Of a DNA stretch of 64,000 bases, positions 13,520 through 23,811 are shown piece after piece. The notes beneath the pieces are model-generated. The model did no database searches, was not told the origin of the DNA, and worked only from the letters and a program-made list of their open reading frames with translations. The stretch covers positions 68,232,830 through 68,296,829 of the forward strand of contig JAZBQD010000015.1 in the NCBI GenBank assembly GCA_036583965.1. The letters are read 5' to 3'. Every line of letters starts with the position of its first letter. Within the stretch, counting starts at the first letter, position 1. The translations under genes and the position numbers were made by a program. The stretch comes from Prunella strophiata (Eukaryota > Chordata > Aves > Passeriformes > Prunellidae).

Positions 13520-13900
13520 GAATGAGAACACCCCATCACAATGTACCTGTTGCAGCACACACCACAGCACATGTCACAGTTGAGACAGTCACAGTACACC
13601 GACTATCACCACACAATAACAGATAGCTTCAGCCCATAAAGAACAGCACTATGCCACTTCAGAAGGCTTCAAGCATCTACCCTACTCGTTTTTACCCCAG
13701 CCTTTTATACCCTCATGTTCATGCCTTACACCTGTGTGCCCTCTGTTCCCTTTTGTGATTAGGTCAGTGCACCTCGGCATTCCATGTCTCATTACCTTCA
13801 ATGCTGCTCACCTGCTTTTCACAGCTGTAGCCCATTGGGGATGAGGCTCAATCACAGCCCCACTCCCAATTACCACAAACTGTGTGCCTACATGCACCTA
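13520..13900 (-). mobile_element. Possible minus-strand LTR or promoter-bearing repeat
   Basis: Read on the minus strand, this G+C-richer island has a U3-like section rich in CAGCTG-type and CACCT-type motifs. A clear GTATAAAAGG TATA box lies at about 13702-13711, followed by a downstream stretch rich in GTG/CTG. That order resembles avian ERVL-type LTRs. I could not find a polyadenylation signal, TG...CA ends or a target-site duplication, so boundaries and class are unproven. Confidence 0.35.
13702..13711 (-). promoter_or_regulatory. TATA box on minus strand
   Basis: The minus strand reads GGTATAAAAGG-like sequence here, within a G+C-richer context. It would fire leftwards from the LTR-like island. 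No transcript evidence is available. Confidence 0.4.
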
Positions 13901-14756
13901 TTTTAGGTGTGAAGGAAACTATTCAGCAAAGCTGATAGTAATTCCTAATATTTGAAGGCTAATTTCTGTCTTCGAATTCCTTTAATGGCCTTTCCTATAT
14001 ATTCATATACATTTCAGAAATTTGCTATTTTTTCAAACAGGAAGGTTGATAATTTTGAACACAAGCCAGTCCAAACTAATTCATTTGGGAACAAAATTTC
14101 CCAGGTTTCCTGTTTTCTGGAGGAAATGTGCCTGTCTATATATAGAATGTGTACAGACTCAATGATTTCTCACACCCATGACATATCAGTCTGGCATGCA
14201 CTGTGAAACTCAGCCTCAGGATACAATGTTCCTGTATACCCTTACATCTGATTTAAAAAATAGCAATAATCACCCATATTAGGATTGCCAGGCTTTGTTT
14301 TTCTGATGTACAGCCAGCTTTCACGTTAGGAGCTGTGTGGAATTTCTGGTGAGACTTTGCTGAGATAGAGAGGGATCCTTTGGCATCCACTAGGTTCCCT
14401 GTAGGGCTCAAGGTATTCACTTGACCTCTGTTCTTCAAAGGGGGTGTAAGTTAGCTCAGAACACCTTCATTCATAAGCTACAATATAAATGTATAAGGAA
14501 ATCTTTTTCCACCAGAATGTTACAGATTTAAATTTTTTTGGTATTTACTCTTTCCTAGTAATGCAGATTTAGAAGTGTTTGTTTTAATTAGTTAAGGATC
14601 TTAAATACAGGGAATAATATTAAACTGAAAACAATAATCATATCAGAAGGAAAGGGAATTTTAACTTGAGTAATGATTCAATCAAAAAGTTACCTCCATT
14701 TTCAATACTAATATGTTTAAAAAAATTTTGAAGGGGGCTGAGTCATCTTAACTACT
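13901..14756. other. Unannotated spacer
   Basis: A+T-rich sequence with no recognisable repeat, gene or strong structure. Confidence 0.55.
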
Positions 14757-14946
14757 TGGTTTTTGGGAGGTTTTTTAATATTTTTTGGATTTTTTTAAGT
14801 GGTTGGGCTTTTTTGTTTTGTTTGATTTTTTGTGGGTTTTGGTGGTTATTTTTTGGGGTGTTTTTTTTTTGTTGTGTTTGATTGGGTTTTTTTTGTTTGT
14901 TTGTTTGGTTGGTTGGTTTTTTTTTTTTTCTTTTTTTGGAGGAATT
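14757..14946 (+). repeat. T/G-rich low-complexity tract, about 190 bp
   Basis: This strand is almost purely T and G, with T runs separated by G, GG, GGG and GGTTGGTTGG units; the opposite strand is A/C only. The open frames it creates on both strands (runs of Phe/Leu/Val/Trp or of Lys/Asn/Gln) are composition artefacts. Confidence 0.9.
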
Positions 14947-17755
14947 GCAAAAAAAATTTTGTGCTTGGGCAGGTGTTTGACAAAAATACATGTTACTAAT
15001 GTTATTTCAATTCAAAGCAGAATAATTGAATAATCATGAATATGCATTCAGATTTCTGACATAAGAAGTATATTAAGTTTCCAGGAGAAACTTCCTGTAA
15101 AAACTCGCTACACAGAAGACCATTTTAGATTTTTATTATTTATAAACAGTAAAAAAATCCTAGGAAAATGTCTTCCTTGTACTTCTCAAGAACAATATAC
15201 TCTATATGATTCCTCTCAAGCTTCAGTTTGTCTTGCTGTTTGACTGAGGCTAAAAACAGTCAATAAAGTAATTGTGCAAGGACTAAGCTGGAGCAATCTC
15301 TGCTATACGCAAGTTTGAGAAAGCTGTGATATGGTCAGAACAGACTGTTACTTTGCAATCAAGGAAGGTCTTTTTTTAATGGCAGAGATCAGCCCATACT
15401 GTACAATACTCACTATATGCAGGCAAGTTATGGCTATGTCTGACACATTTGGAGCAGGTGCATCAGCATTCCTCAAAGGCACCAGCCATGTACCCATGTA
15501 CCTACATTAGAAGCAATAGATTATTATGAGTCCCAGTTGCTTGTAGGAACATTTCAAAAAGCCATAATATACACCGAGTACTGTGACTAAAGATATTTGT
15601 ATTCAGTCTTTCAGTTTACATAATTCCTCCATCAATCACTTTCTAATACACATGAATGGTCATAAGGCTTTCAGGATGTACTTTCAAAAGAAAAAGAAAA
15701 ACCTACTGCTTCTCCAATCTAACTTAAATTCCATAAACACAAAATATACAGTTTTCCTTATTAAATCCCTTACAATTAATTTATTAGCTAGACTCCTATG
15801 TTGAATTGGAGCAAATTCTACAGATATGCATCAACCACCCACGTAAATTCACTGAAAAATGCCACTAACCAGTCTATTATCAAAATGGTAATTAACAGAC
15901 ATGATGGTTTTCTATGTTTCTTAGGTTAAAGGACAAGCAATGTAAGAACATAAACAACAATAGACCCAGAGAGCTTTAAAATAATAGAGATTACTGATTA
16001 CTACTAAAATTTGGAAGTTTTTCAGAAGCTTTTGCTTCTTTTCACTTTTGCAAGTGAAAAGACTGCAAATTAATTCAATTTTGCATTTTGAGATTCAGTT
16101 GAGGCAATTTCACTTATTTATTTTTTGCATTTGGTATCACTGTTGTAACTCAAATTGGTTAAATTGGATTGGTGGGATAGGAGACACTACCCATTAACTG
16201 AGAACATTGTTCTTCTCCACCTGTGACCCAACTAACATCCAGCTCACATGCATAACAGATTCTCTCCCAGCACACTGAAATGCAGTGCAGAAGAGTCCTA
16301 AGGTAATTCAGGCTTCATGAGACTATCTGGAGCTCATGCCCATCAGAGGACAAAACAAAAATATATGCAATATACTGAGTATCTTGACTTTTTCTTTTAA
16401 TGTTCAAAAGAAACTTTAACCTGCTGATTGAAACAGAGCTACAAGGACGAGTACATTCTACATGCAAATTATTCCAATAAAATTTGATCTAGCTACACTA
16501 CATAGGATTCTGTCCTGCAACGCTAATGCTAATTAAAGTAAGCATTTACTTTTAATCCATTTGCCCATTTTATTAGCCAAGAGACAGGCACATAGCATCA
16601 GAGGAAATAATTTCTAGTTTTTTCAGTGAAAGCTCTGAGACATGTCGGTTGGCACTTATATTGTGAACAAGAAACTTTTCAGACCTGAAAACTTTTCCCT
16701 TTTTTCAGTCTCTTGAAATTCTTCTCTTTCAGGAAGCACACTCAGATCATTCACAGATGCATTTATCACACCTAATGATCTTCTTCCTGGCATTCAACTT
16801 TCTTTCAACTTGAATTGATTTTCTTTGAGCAATACAGATGTGTCTGAAAAACAATATATCTGTTCTCCACAAGTGATAAATTAATGTGAAATCAAATACT
16901 GCTGTTGTTGAGCTGTCACATTTACCAGCATCCTCATTAAATGTTTTCAGGATCTGACTTGTCTAATAATCCAAATATAATGTAGCATCTCACATCCCAT
17001 TCTTATAGAATACTTACACACTCGGTTCACATATGTAGGTGCTTGCTTTGTGGTTCATGCAATTTCCAAAATCCACCAGTGAAAAGAGGCATTCCACTGG
17101 GAAATGTCTTTGTGCGAACAATATTCTATAAATTTCTGTAGGAGCAGTCAGGGAGCAACCCTTTTTTATTGCCTTTAAAGGGCTTTGTTCACTGCAGTCA
17201 GAAGTCTCCAAGAGAAGAGATGGAAACAGAGATTAATTGCCTCATCCGCTCGGGATGTAATTCCCTTTTGGGGAGTACCATAAAGCTTAGAAACCTTATT
17301 GATGCAGCTGTGTTTTTCCATGGAAACACTGTTAGCCTCTTTGCAATAGAGTTAGTCAGTTCAACTGGGTAATTTCAGACTGGTATTTTATTAGTTGGAA
17401 GAATCACATGCTGTAACAGTCTTTCTCTATCAGGACTGAAATTTCCTTATTAATCTGCATATGACTGCACAGTAAAAGTCTTTCAGGAGAAAGTTAGATT
17501 AACTTGGAAGTTTCAAGGTTTTAATGAAAGGATGTTTCTCCTTTCACTCCAGACAGGGTTTAAGATTTAGGGTTCTTGTTATTATTTGATTGGGTGTTTG
17601 GGTTTGTTGTTTGGGCTTGGGATTTTTTGGGGGGCAATGGGTGTAATGGATCTAGTAGGGTGCCTTGGCCTTATAGGTCCATAGCTATGACTATGATGAC
17701 TTTGAAAAGAGAAAATGGTATTTTGGGTAGTGCCTCTAGCTCTGGGATCCCAAAC
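14947..17755. other. Spacer with one hairpin and one candidate conserved segment
   Basis: No gene or known repeat is recognised. A 10-bp hairpin lies at 16038-16061. The segment 17150-17400 has even base composition, several CpGs and motif-like blocks, suggesting a conserved non-coding element, though this cannot be shown from one genome. Confidence 0.5.
16038..16061. repeat. Perfect 10-bp inverted repeat, 4-nt loop
   Basis: Arms CTTTTCACTT and AAGTGAAAAG are separated by TTGC. It is too short for a typical pre-miRNA. Confidence 0.8.
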
Positions 17756-17756
17756 A

Positions 17757-18239
17757 CAAGAAAGATATCAACCTGTTGAAGCAAGTCCAGAAGAGGGCCC
17801 CAAGCTGATCAGAGGGATGAAGCATTTCTCCTATGAGGAAAGGCAGAGTGAACTGGGTTTGTCCAGTTTAGAAAAGAGTAGACTTTGGGGTGACCTAATT
17901 GTGCCCTTCCAGTAGCTGAAGGATACTTACAGGAAAGATAGAGTGGGACTTTTTGTAAGGACATGTAGTGACAGGACAACAGGCTATGGATTCAAACAGA
18001 AACCAAGTAGGTTTAAATTAGAAACAAACTCTTTACTATGAGGGCCATGAAGTGCTGGAACAGGATGCCTAGAGAAGTTGTGGATGCCCAAACCCTGGAA
18101 GTGTTGAAGGCCAGGTTGGATGGAGCTCTATACAACCTGGTCTAGCAGAAAACATTTCTGTTTATTGCTGGGGGGTTGTAACTAGATGATCTTTAAGGTC
18201 CCTTTCAACCCAAGATGTTCTCTGATTCTGTTATTCTAT
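17757..18239 (+). mobile_element. CR1 LINE, 5'-truncated 3' end
   Basis: The copy opens inside the last part of ORF2; across a frame change it encodes LIRGMKHFSYEERQSELGLSSLEKSRLWGDLIV, a clear match to the CR1 ORF2 C-terminus. The 3' UTR follows, with 'gtgctggaacaggatgcc' at 18052-18069 and 'gatgatctttaaggtccctttcaac' near 18185-18209. It ends on the degenerate terminal unit GATTCTGTTATTCTAT. The 5' truncation lies near 17757; upstream is a T/G-rich stretch (about 17575-17640). The ORF is too short to be functional. Confidence 0.92.
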
Positions 18240-18278
18240 ATAGTATCTGTAGCACAATCAAACCAAATTATAGAAACC

Positions 18279-18295
18279 TTTTTTTTTTTTTTTTT
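18279..18295 (+). repeat. Poly(T) tract, 17 T
   Basis: A mononucleotide run 40 bp past the CR1 end; it is not a LINE tail in this orientation. Confidence 0.9.
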
Positions 18296-19663
18296 AACAG
18301 AATATTGAAAGTCTGAAAATTAGCGCAAATCTAGCCAGTCTCTTAACAGAAATAACCCACCATTCTCTGATTCTGTGGTTCTTATCATCTACCAGAGCTC
18401 AGCAGCTTTGCACATATCATCACAATTAAGTCAAAACCTGAGGTCATTGTACCAACTATAAAGCTGAATAAAAAAGAAAAACAATGAACCTAAGTATTTC
18501 TCTGTAAGTCTTCTCTCTTCAGAATATTTTAATTATTTTCATTGATTTGGTTATGCAATATAAAAAAAATACTGCAAATTCACATTATAAAAACAAGAGT
18601 TAAACACCATTTTCAATAATAGAGAGCAACTGATCTGTTCAGGAGAGGATAAACAATTTGCTATTTTACATGACATCAAGAAGTCATCTTCACTTTCTAT
18701 TATTTTCAAACTATTGAACAGTGAATCTTGGATAGGTTTTTCTGACCCTCTGTACTGAAAACAGTTTTCTGAAGAGATGATTACCTGCAGGTAGTTAAAT
18801 TAAATGTATTCACAATTCACAAATGTGTTCATGTCTTAAGCCCAAGTGCAATATCATGTCCTGATAGCCTCCACTTACATTGTTCCAAAGGGGCCCAGTT
18901 GGACTAGACAGCTTCAAAGCAAATGTTCTGATTGTTAGGTTAAAGGAAAATTTAAAAATATCAGCATATTGCAGAAACAAGTAAAACATGTTCCTGCTTA
19001 AGCACCAGGAAATAGCTTAAGAGCAAAAATATGGGTCTGTTATTCAGGATTATTTTGGAAACTATGTAAAGCACAGTGTTTTTATGACCTGATTCTGAAG
19101 ATCAGCATTCACCTTTGTAATGGGCTGTAAGTATTAAGACTTCATTACCAGGGTGAGATTGACTTCTGCTTTCTAAGCTGCTACTGTTCAACTGATGAAA
19201 CATATCAACAAAATCAGCATACATCAGGAGCTGTTACACTCTGACTAAGTTCCCCTTGACATATTCTCCTTCATTCACCATTGAACATGTTATAATGCCA
19301 GACCAGTGAATAGTTAATGGAGTTATATAAAGGACAATGACAAGGGAAAGTCTTGGACTTTCACCCTTTACTAAACTCATTACAATGCTCTGAAGTGGAT
19401 TAAAATAGCACAGAAAGCACCTCTGATCCTCTTTCAGTCACAGAAATGACCTTTGAATTTTATTGTGTTTACAATAATCTTCTATGCAGATAGGTGTGAA
19501 CTTTAGCTAAATTAGTTTGACCTATTGCAAATAAAGAAAAATGATTTGCATTTAGTGTTTCTTCCTGGAAACTAAAGGCAAAATGAAACCATAGAGCAGC
19601 ATATCTAGAAAATGCTTAAACTGTGTCTCCCATTCTACCTCAGGAATATGCAAAATTCACCAG
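18296..19663. other. Unannotated spacer
   Basis: No recognisable element or open frame of interest. Confidence 0.55.
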
Positions 19664-20243
19664 AGAATCATAAAATCTTATGGGTTAGAAGGGACTTTAA
19701 AGATCCTTTAGTTTCAACTTTTCTTCCAGGGATTGCAGGGATGCCACTCACTAAATCAGACTGCCCAAGGCTCCATCCAACATGGCCTTGGATATTTCCA
19801 GGGACGCAGCAGACACAACGTGTCTGGACAACCTATTCCAGTGCCTCACCACTCTCACAATAAAACATTTCTTCCTAATATCTAATTTAGACCTACCCCC
19901 TTTCCATTTAAAATCATTGCCTCATTGCCCCTGTTGCTATTTGCTCCTATAAAAAGTACCAGGACAAGGGACTCCTTTTAATAAACCTTGTTAAGGTACT
20001 GGGAGGTTGCAAACAAGTTTCTCTGAAACCTTCCCTTCTCCAGACTGAAGAATCCCAAACCTGTCTTCAAAGAGGGTGGTTCTAGTTCCCTGATCACCTT
20101 CATGGTCCTCCTCTGGACCCACTCAAACATGTCCAAGTCTTTTTTATGTTGAGGGCCCTGACCTGGATGCATGAATTCCACGTGGGGTCTCACCAGACTG
20201 GAGCAGAAGAGCAGAATCACCTCCTTCAACCTGCTGAGAAAGA
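19664..20243 (-). mobile_element. CR1 LINE 3' end with an open ORF2 C-terminus
   Basis: On the + strand it begins with the reversed terminal repeat (GAATCATAAAATC) and runs back through the 3' UTR into ORF2. On the minus strand, codons from about 20240 to 19980 read without a stop: VILLFCSSLVRPHVEF, then HKKDLDMFEWVQRRTMKVIREL and LGFFSLEKGRFQRNLF. These match the CR1 ORF2 C-terminal block (LVRPHLEY, VQRRATKMIRGL, LGLFSLEKRRL). The copy is 5'-truncated at about 20243, so the catalytic reverse transcriptase core (FADD box) and endonuclease are missing. It is a dead fragment despite its open frame. Confidence 0.93.
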
Positions 20244-21430
20244 TAGAATTTCCTTCCATAGATTTTTTTCATATGCAAAATTTCAAATCAATGACCTGTC
20301 TTATTTGCATTTTGAATTAATATATTCAAGACATACACAGTAGCCTTTTCTCAGCCAGTATAACAGGGATGATGCACAGCTGCAGCCACACAGAGAAAAT
20401 CTCAACTGAAGTGCACTCAGAACCCCTAGAACAGCAATTTCGGAAGTGGGATGGTCTGCATCCCAAGCACTTTACTTATGCCCTGACACAGTTTCACTAT
20501 CAGTGCAAACTAGAATGCAAAATTGAGTTTTGCTTACTTCTCTAAAGTACCATTCACCCACTATGCTCATAGTACAGACCAAGTATACATATATACATAT
20601 CCAAAGACAGAGGTTGGTAGAAGCTGGATATATTTATTAGGAGAAGGATTTATCTCTACCTATTCTGCCTTCACATTCTTCCCTGAGGGATCTTCTTTTG
20701 TCAGAGATCTGCTATTAGGTTTAAGACAGAGCTTTGGCCCAGACACTATTCCATCCCTTACATCCCTTTGCCTGTCACCGCACACCCCTCAGGTATTTGG
20801 ACAATCCTGCTTCTCCTGCTGTCACCTTCATCTCATCATACCATCTTAATGGGGCCAAAGGCTTCTCTAAGTCTAAAGGCTTTACAAGCTTTATAAAAGA
20901 AATTATGTAGTCTAATCTAATGCTTATAAACGCAAATGAATAAAAACTTTATTGACACTCAAACTGTCCTCTATAAACTATCCAGAAGTCTTTATTACTG
21001 AACAGTTTTAAACACATCCAAGCAGGAGCTGAGATGTTTTACAGTTATTATTTCAGACTCTGCATTACCATACCCAAGAGATCATAAATATTTGGATGAG
21101 AATTTAGTTCTCTATAAACAATTCTCTACAAATTTCTATCACAGCCATACACTTTCACATAACTAAGATTCTGAGCAGCTAGCTGTGACCACGCACTATC
21201 ACCTTTCCTAAAAGACTCACTTACCTACTAGTAAAAGAGGATACCAAAAACAACCTGTAAACTTCTTCACATTCTGTACTAAGAATGCAAAACTTACAGA
21301 TGTGCACTAGGTGATCACAAATGTAGCTGCTGAAGGAAAAAAAAAAAAACAAAAAACCCCAAAAAACTAGTGGACTCTTATGACCAAAATATAAAGGTCA
21401 ACTGCTAAAAGTATACCTGTTTTTGGAACA
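20244..21430. other. Unannotated spacer
   Basis: No gene or known repeat is recognised. An open frame of 108 codons at 20523-20849 has no family resemblance. A short A-rich run is at 21339-21366. Confidence 0.55.
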
Positions 21431-21881
21431 CATAGGGTCATAGAAATGAATCAGGGAATCTCAGGCTGGGTTAGACTTTTAAGATCATTGAGTCAAACTA
21501 TTAACTCAGCACTCCCAAATCCACCATTAAGTGCCACATCTATGCTGACTCAAGCGCTGGCACAGGCAGCCTATTCTAATGTCTGACAAATATCTCAGTG
21601 AAGAAATTTTTCCTGATATCCAAACTAATCCTTACTGTGGTGCAACTTGAGACCACTTCCTCTGGTCCTATCACTTCTTACTTGGGAGAAGAGATCAAAC
21701 CCCATCTGGCTACAATGTCTTTTTAGGGAGTTGTAGACAGCAATAAAGTCACCTTCTTTTCTCTAGGCTAAGCAACCCCCAGCTCCTTCAGCCTCTCCTC
21801 ATCAGATTTGTGCTCCAGACCCTTTCCTATCTCCATTGCCCTTCTCTGGACACACTCCAGCACCTCAGTGTCTTTCTTGTA

Positions 21882-21887
21882 TTGAGG
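21882..21887 (+). repeat. Target-site duplication, left copy (TTGAGG)
   Basis: This 6-bp duplication directly precedes the LTR at 21888 and matches 22497-22502. Confidence 0.9.
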
Positions 21888-22177
21888 TGTTATAATGTTG
21901 TAATGTGTTTCTAGATTTTGTAATAGTTTTGTTTTTGTATCCCCTTATTTTCCCCAAATGGTTTATCCCAGATTGTATTCCCCCCTCTAAACCATTCCCA
22001 ACTCTCTGCCCTGGCTCTCTGTCAGGGCATCCTGACTCAGCATCCCATCCCAAGTTCTGGAAAGTTCAGTCCAAGTCGTTGTGTGGTTAGCCAGAGGCCA
22101 AGGGTCAACCCCCCAAGTGTTGCCCCATATGCTATCCCAAATGTCCATATTTTAGTGTACATCCCATGGGATCCTTT

Positions 22178-22225
22178 ATTGGTCAGTGAATGTTATCTAT
22201 TTTTTGGTGTCCACCTCCCTTTAAA
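22178..22225 (+). promoter_or_regulatory. LTR core promoter candidate
   Basis: An inverted CCAAT box (ATTGG, 22178-22182) lies about 40 bp upstream of a TATA-like TTTAAA (22220-22225). The spacing suits a retroviral U3 promoter with R starting near 22250; activity is inferred. Confidence 0.5.
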
Positions 22226-22276
22226 TGTAACCTTGGCACCTCTCCCGGGGCTCTGAGCATGAGGCCCCCTGAGGTG

Positions 22277-22298
22277 CAGGAGCTCCCCTGAGCTCCTG
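22277..22298 (+). repeat. 9-bp hairpin abutting the LTR poly(A) signal
   Basis: Arms CAGGAGCTC (22277-22285) and GAGCTCCTG (22290-22298) flank the loop CCCT, and AATAAA begins at the next base. It resembles the poly(A) hairpins in the R region of many retroviral LTRs. Confidence 0.8.
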
Positions 22299-22304
22299 AA
22301 TAAA
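22299..22304 (+). terminator. LTR polyadenylation signal AATAAA
   Basis: Canonical hexamer about 190 bp before the LTR end, marking the R/U5 region of the 609-bp solo LTR. Confidence 0.75.
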
Positions 22305-22496
22305 AGCTTGGATTAACCCTTGCTGAGAGCCGGCCCCTTTCCTTCACCATTGTTGCCTGAGTCTCCTCTGCTGCTGGGCAAACAGCCTGGCTGCCATCTG
22401 CACCCTGGGGCACTGGTGAGTGCCCCACTGCTGTCTGCTGTGCCAGGGCTGCCGGGGTCCCTGAGTGGCACTCAGAGAGACAGAAGCAGCTTGTCA

Positions 22497-22502
22497 TTGA
22501 GG
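22497..22502 (+). repeat. Target-site duplication, right copy (TTGAGG)
   Basis: Matches 21882-21887; the CR1 sequence resumes immediately after it. Confidence 0.9.
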
Positions 22503-22976
22503 GGCCCAGTACCTGGACACAAGATTCGAGATGCAGCCTCACCAGTACCGAGTACAGGGGGACAATCCCTGCCCTGGTCCTGCTGGCCACACTGTTTCTG
22601 ACTTAAGATAGGATGCCAGTGGCCTTCTTTGCTACCTGGGCACACACAGGCTCATGTGTGTGTTGCTATCAGCCAACACTCTCAGCTCCTTTTCTGCTCA
22701 GCTGCTTTCCAGCCACAACCGGTCTCAAACCATTGATCCAGCCTGTCTAGATCCCTCTACCCTTCAGCAGATCAACACTCCCACCCAGCTTGATGTAATC
22801 TGCAAACTCATTGATCTGCCTTGACCCACTCACCCAGATCATCAATAGAGATATTAAACAGGAATAGCCCTAATACTGAGCCCAAAGGGAACAGCATTTG
22901 TGATCCAATCCCACTATGTGTGCTCACTGCTACTGGCCCATGCTGGCATAAGAGCAGGGCACACCCTGCAGCCTGA

Positions 22977-22981
22977 CACAT
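22977..22981 (+). repeat. Target-site duplication, left copy (CACAT)
   Basis: Directly precedes the TG start of the second LTR and matches 23904-23908. Confidence 0.65.
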
Positions 22982-23605
22982 TGTCAGGGACTGAAATGGT
23001 TCATGCCTTCAACATTGTTATGAAGTTTTGCCCATTATAGGAAAAACTGCATAAAGAAGCTACAACCATACAAGCCTCCCTGAAGAACTTTGGACTGCAA
23101 GTTAAGCTGTCCTAGATAAGATAAAGAGCAAACCCATTGTTTAATCACCTCTGGTCTAGGGAGAAACAAATAAGACTGAAGGAGAGGAATGCATCCACAA
23201 GAAAGTAAAACACAGCAGAGATTCTTCCCTGGCTGAGTTTGGGGTGCAGGAGACCACAGCCCACAGAAGCCAGGTTTACTGCCCCTGAAAGGAAGGCAGG
23301 GGTGGGGGGTAGGTTTTGGGATGCAGCCTCTGATCAGAGGCAGAAAACCCATCCTCCCTTCCACAACTGGCTCAGCTGTGAAACCCCAACCCCATAGACC
23401 ATATCCACGAGACATTCACATGAGAGGCAGCTGGGGGGGTGTCATAATCCATCCAAGACTTCCCAAAGTGCTCCCCAGAGTCAGTCCTGAAGCCTTGCAC
23501 CACAGGACTGCACATGATGCGACAAACCCAGAATCTGTTGCAAGAGATAATGGCAAACTCTCCCCCATCCCAGGGAGGTGCCTGGGTTTTCCTACCTGGC
23601 CTGAG

Positions 23606-23615
23606 CATATATTAA
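23606..23615 (+). promoter_or_regulatory. TATA box of the second LTR
   Basis: CATATATTAA lies about 200 bp upstream of the AATAAA signal, the order expected for a U3 promoter followed by R. Confidence 0.5.
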
Positions 23616-23805
23616 CCCATCAGATTCTGTACTTTTCAGGGGGGACCTTCACCACGAAGAAGACCAGCTGCAGAGGATCAAAGGAACATTGTTGGGACCC
23701 ATGGAGCAGTGATACTTTCCTTATTCTGTCCCTGTTACTCTCTTTCTGTCCCCTCCACTTATTCCTTATTTCTTTTTTTTTCTCTCTCTCTCATATTTAC
23801 TATCA

Positions 23806-23811
23806 AATAAA
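23806..23811 (+). terminator. Polyadenylation signal of the second LTR
   Basis: AATAAA after a pyrimidine-rich stretch, about 92 bp before the inferred LTR end. Confidence 0.65.

Larger units (their letters stand above)
21888..22496 (+). mobile_element. Solo LTR of an endogenous retrovirus (6-bp TSD, class II-like)
   Basis: A 609-bp segment begins TGTTATAATG and ends GCTTGTCA, so it has TG...CA termini. It is bounded by the perfect 6-bp duplication TTGAGG and sits inside a CR1 whose sequence resumes on the far side. It contains an inverted CCAAT box (22178-22182), a TTTAAA core-promoter candidate (22220-22225), a hairpin and an AATAAA signal (22299-22304) in LTR order, so transcription would run rightwards. 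No internal gag, pol or env remains, which means LTR-LTR recombination left a solo LTR. A 6-bp duplication is typical of alpha/beta-retrovirus-like (ERVK) elements; the exact family is not determined. Confidence 0.93.
21431..22915 (-). mobile_element. CR1 LINE split by a nested solo LTR
   Basis: The two parts, 21431-21887 and about 22503-22915, are one minus-strand CR1. The left part is the reversed 3' UTR and ORF2 end, including 'cctctcctcatcagatttgt' (21793-21812) and 'cccttctctggacacactcc' (21839-21858). The right part resumes exactly where the left stops: 'ggcccagtacctggacacaag', then 'agtacagggggacaatc' and 'gatattaaacaggaatagcc'. Removing the LTR and one copy of TTGAGG restores a continuous CR1 of roughly 875 bp. 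The 5' truncation is near 22915 but diffuse. Both ORFs are dead. Confidence 0.93.

Noticed and set aside
14752..15033. Open frames on both strands rich in Phe/Trp/Leu or Lys/Asn/Gln
   Set aside because: Artefact of the T/G-only low-complexity tract.
22183..22590. 135-codon minus-strand open frame
   Set aside because: It spans the LTR/CR1 junction; part is CR1 ORF2 read in frame and the rest is LTR read backwards.
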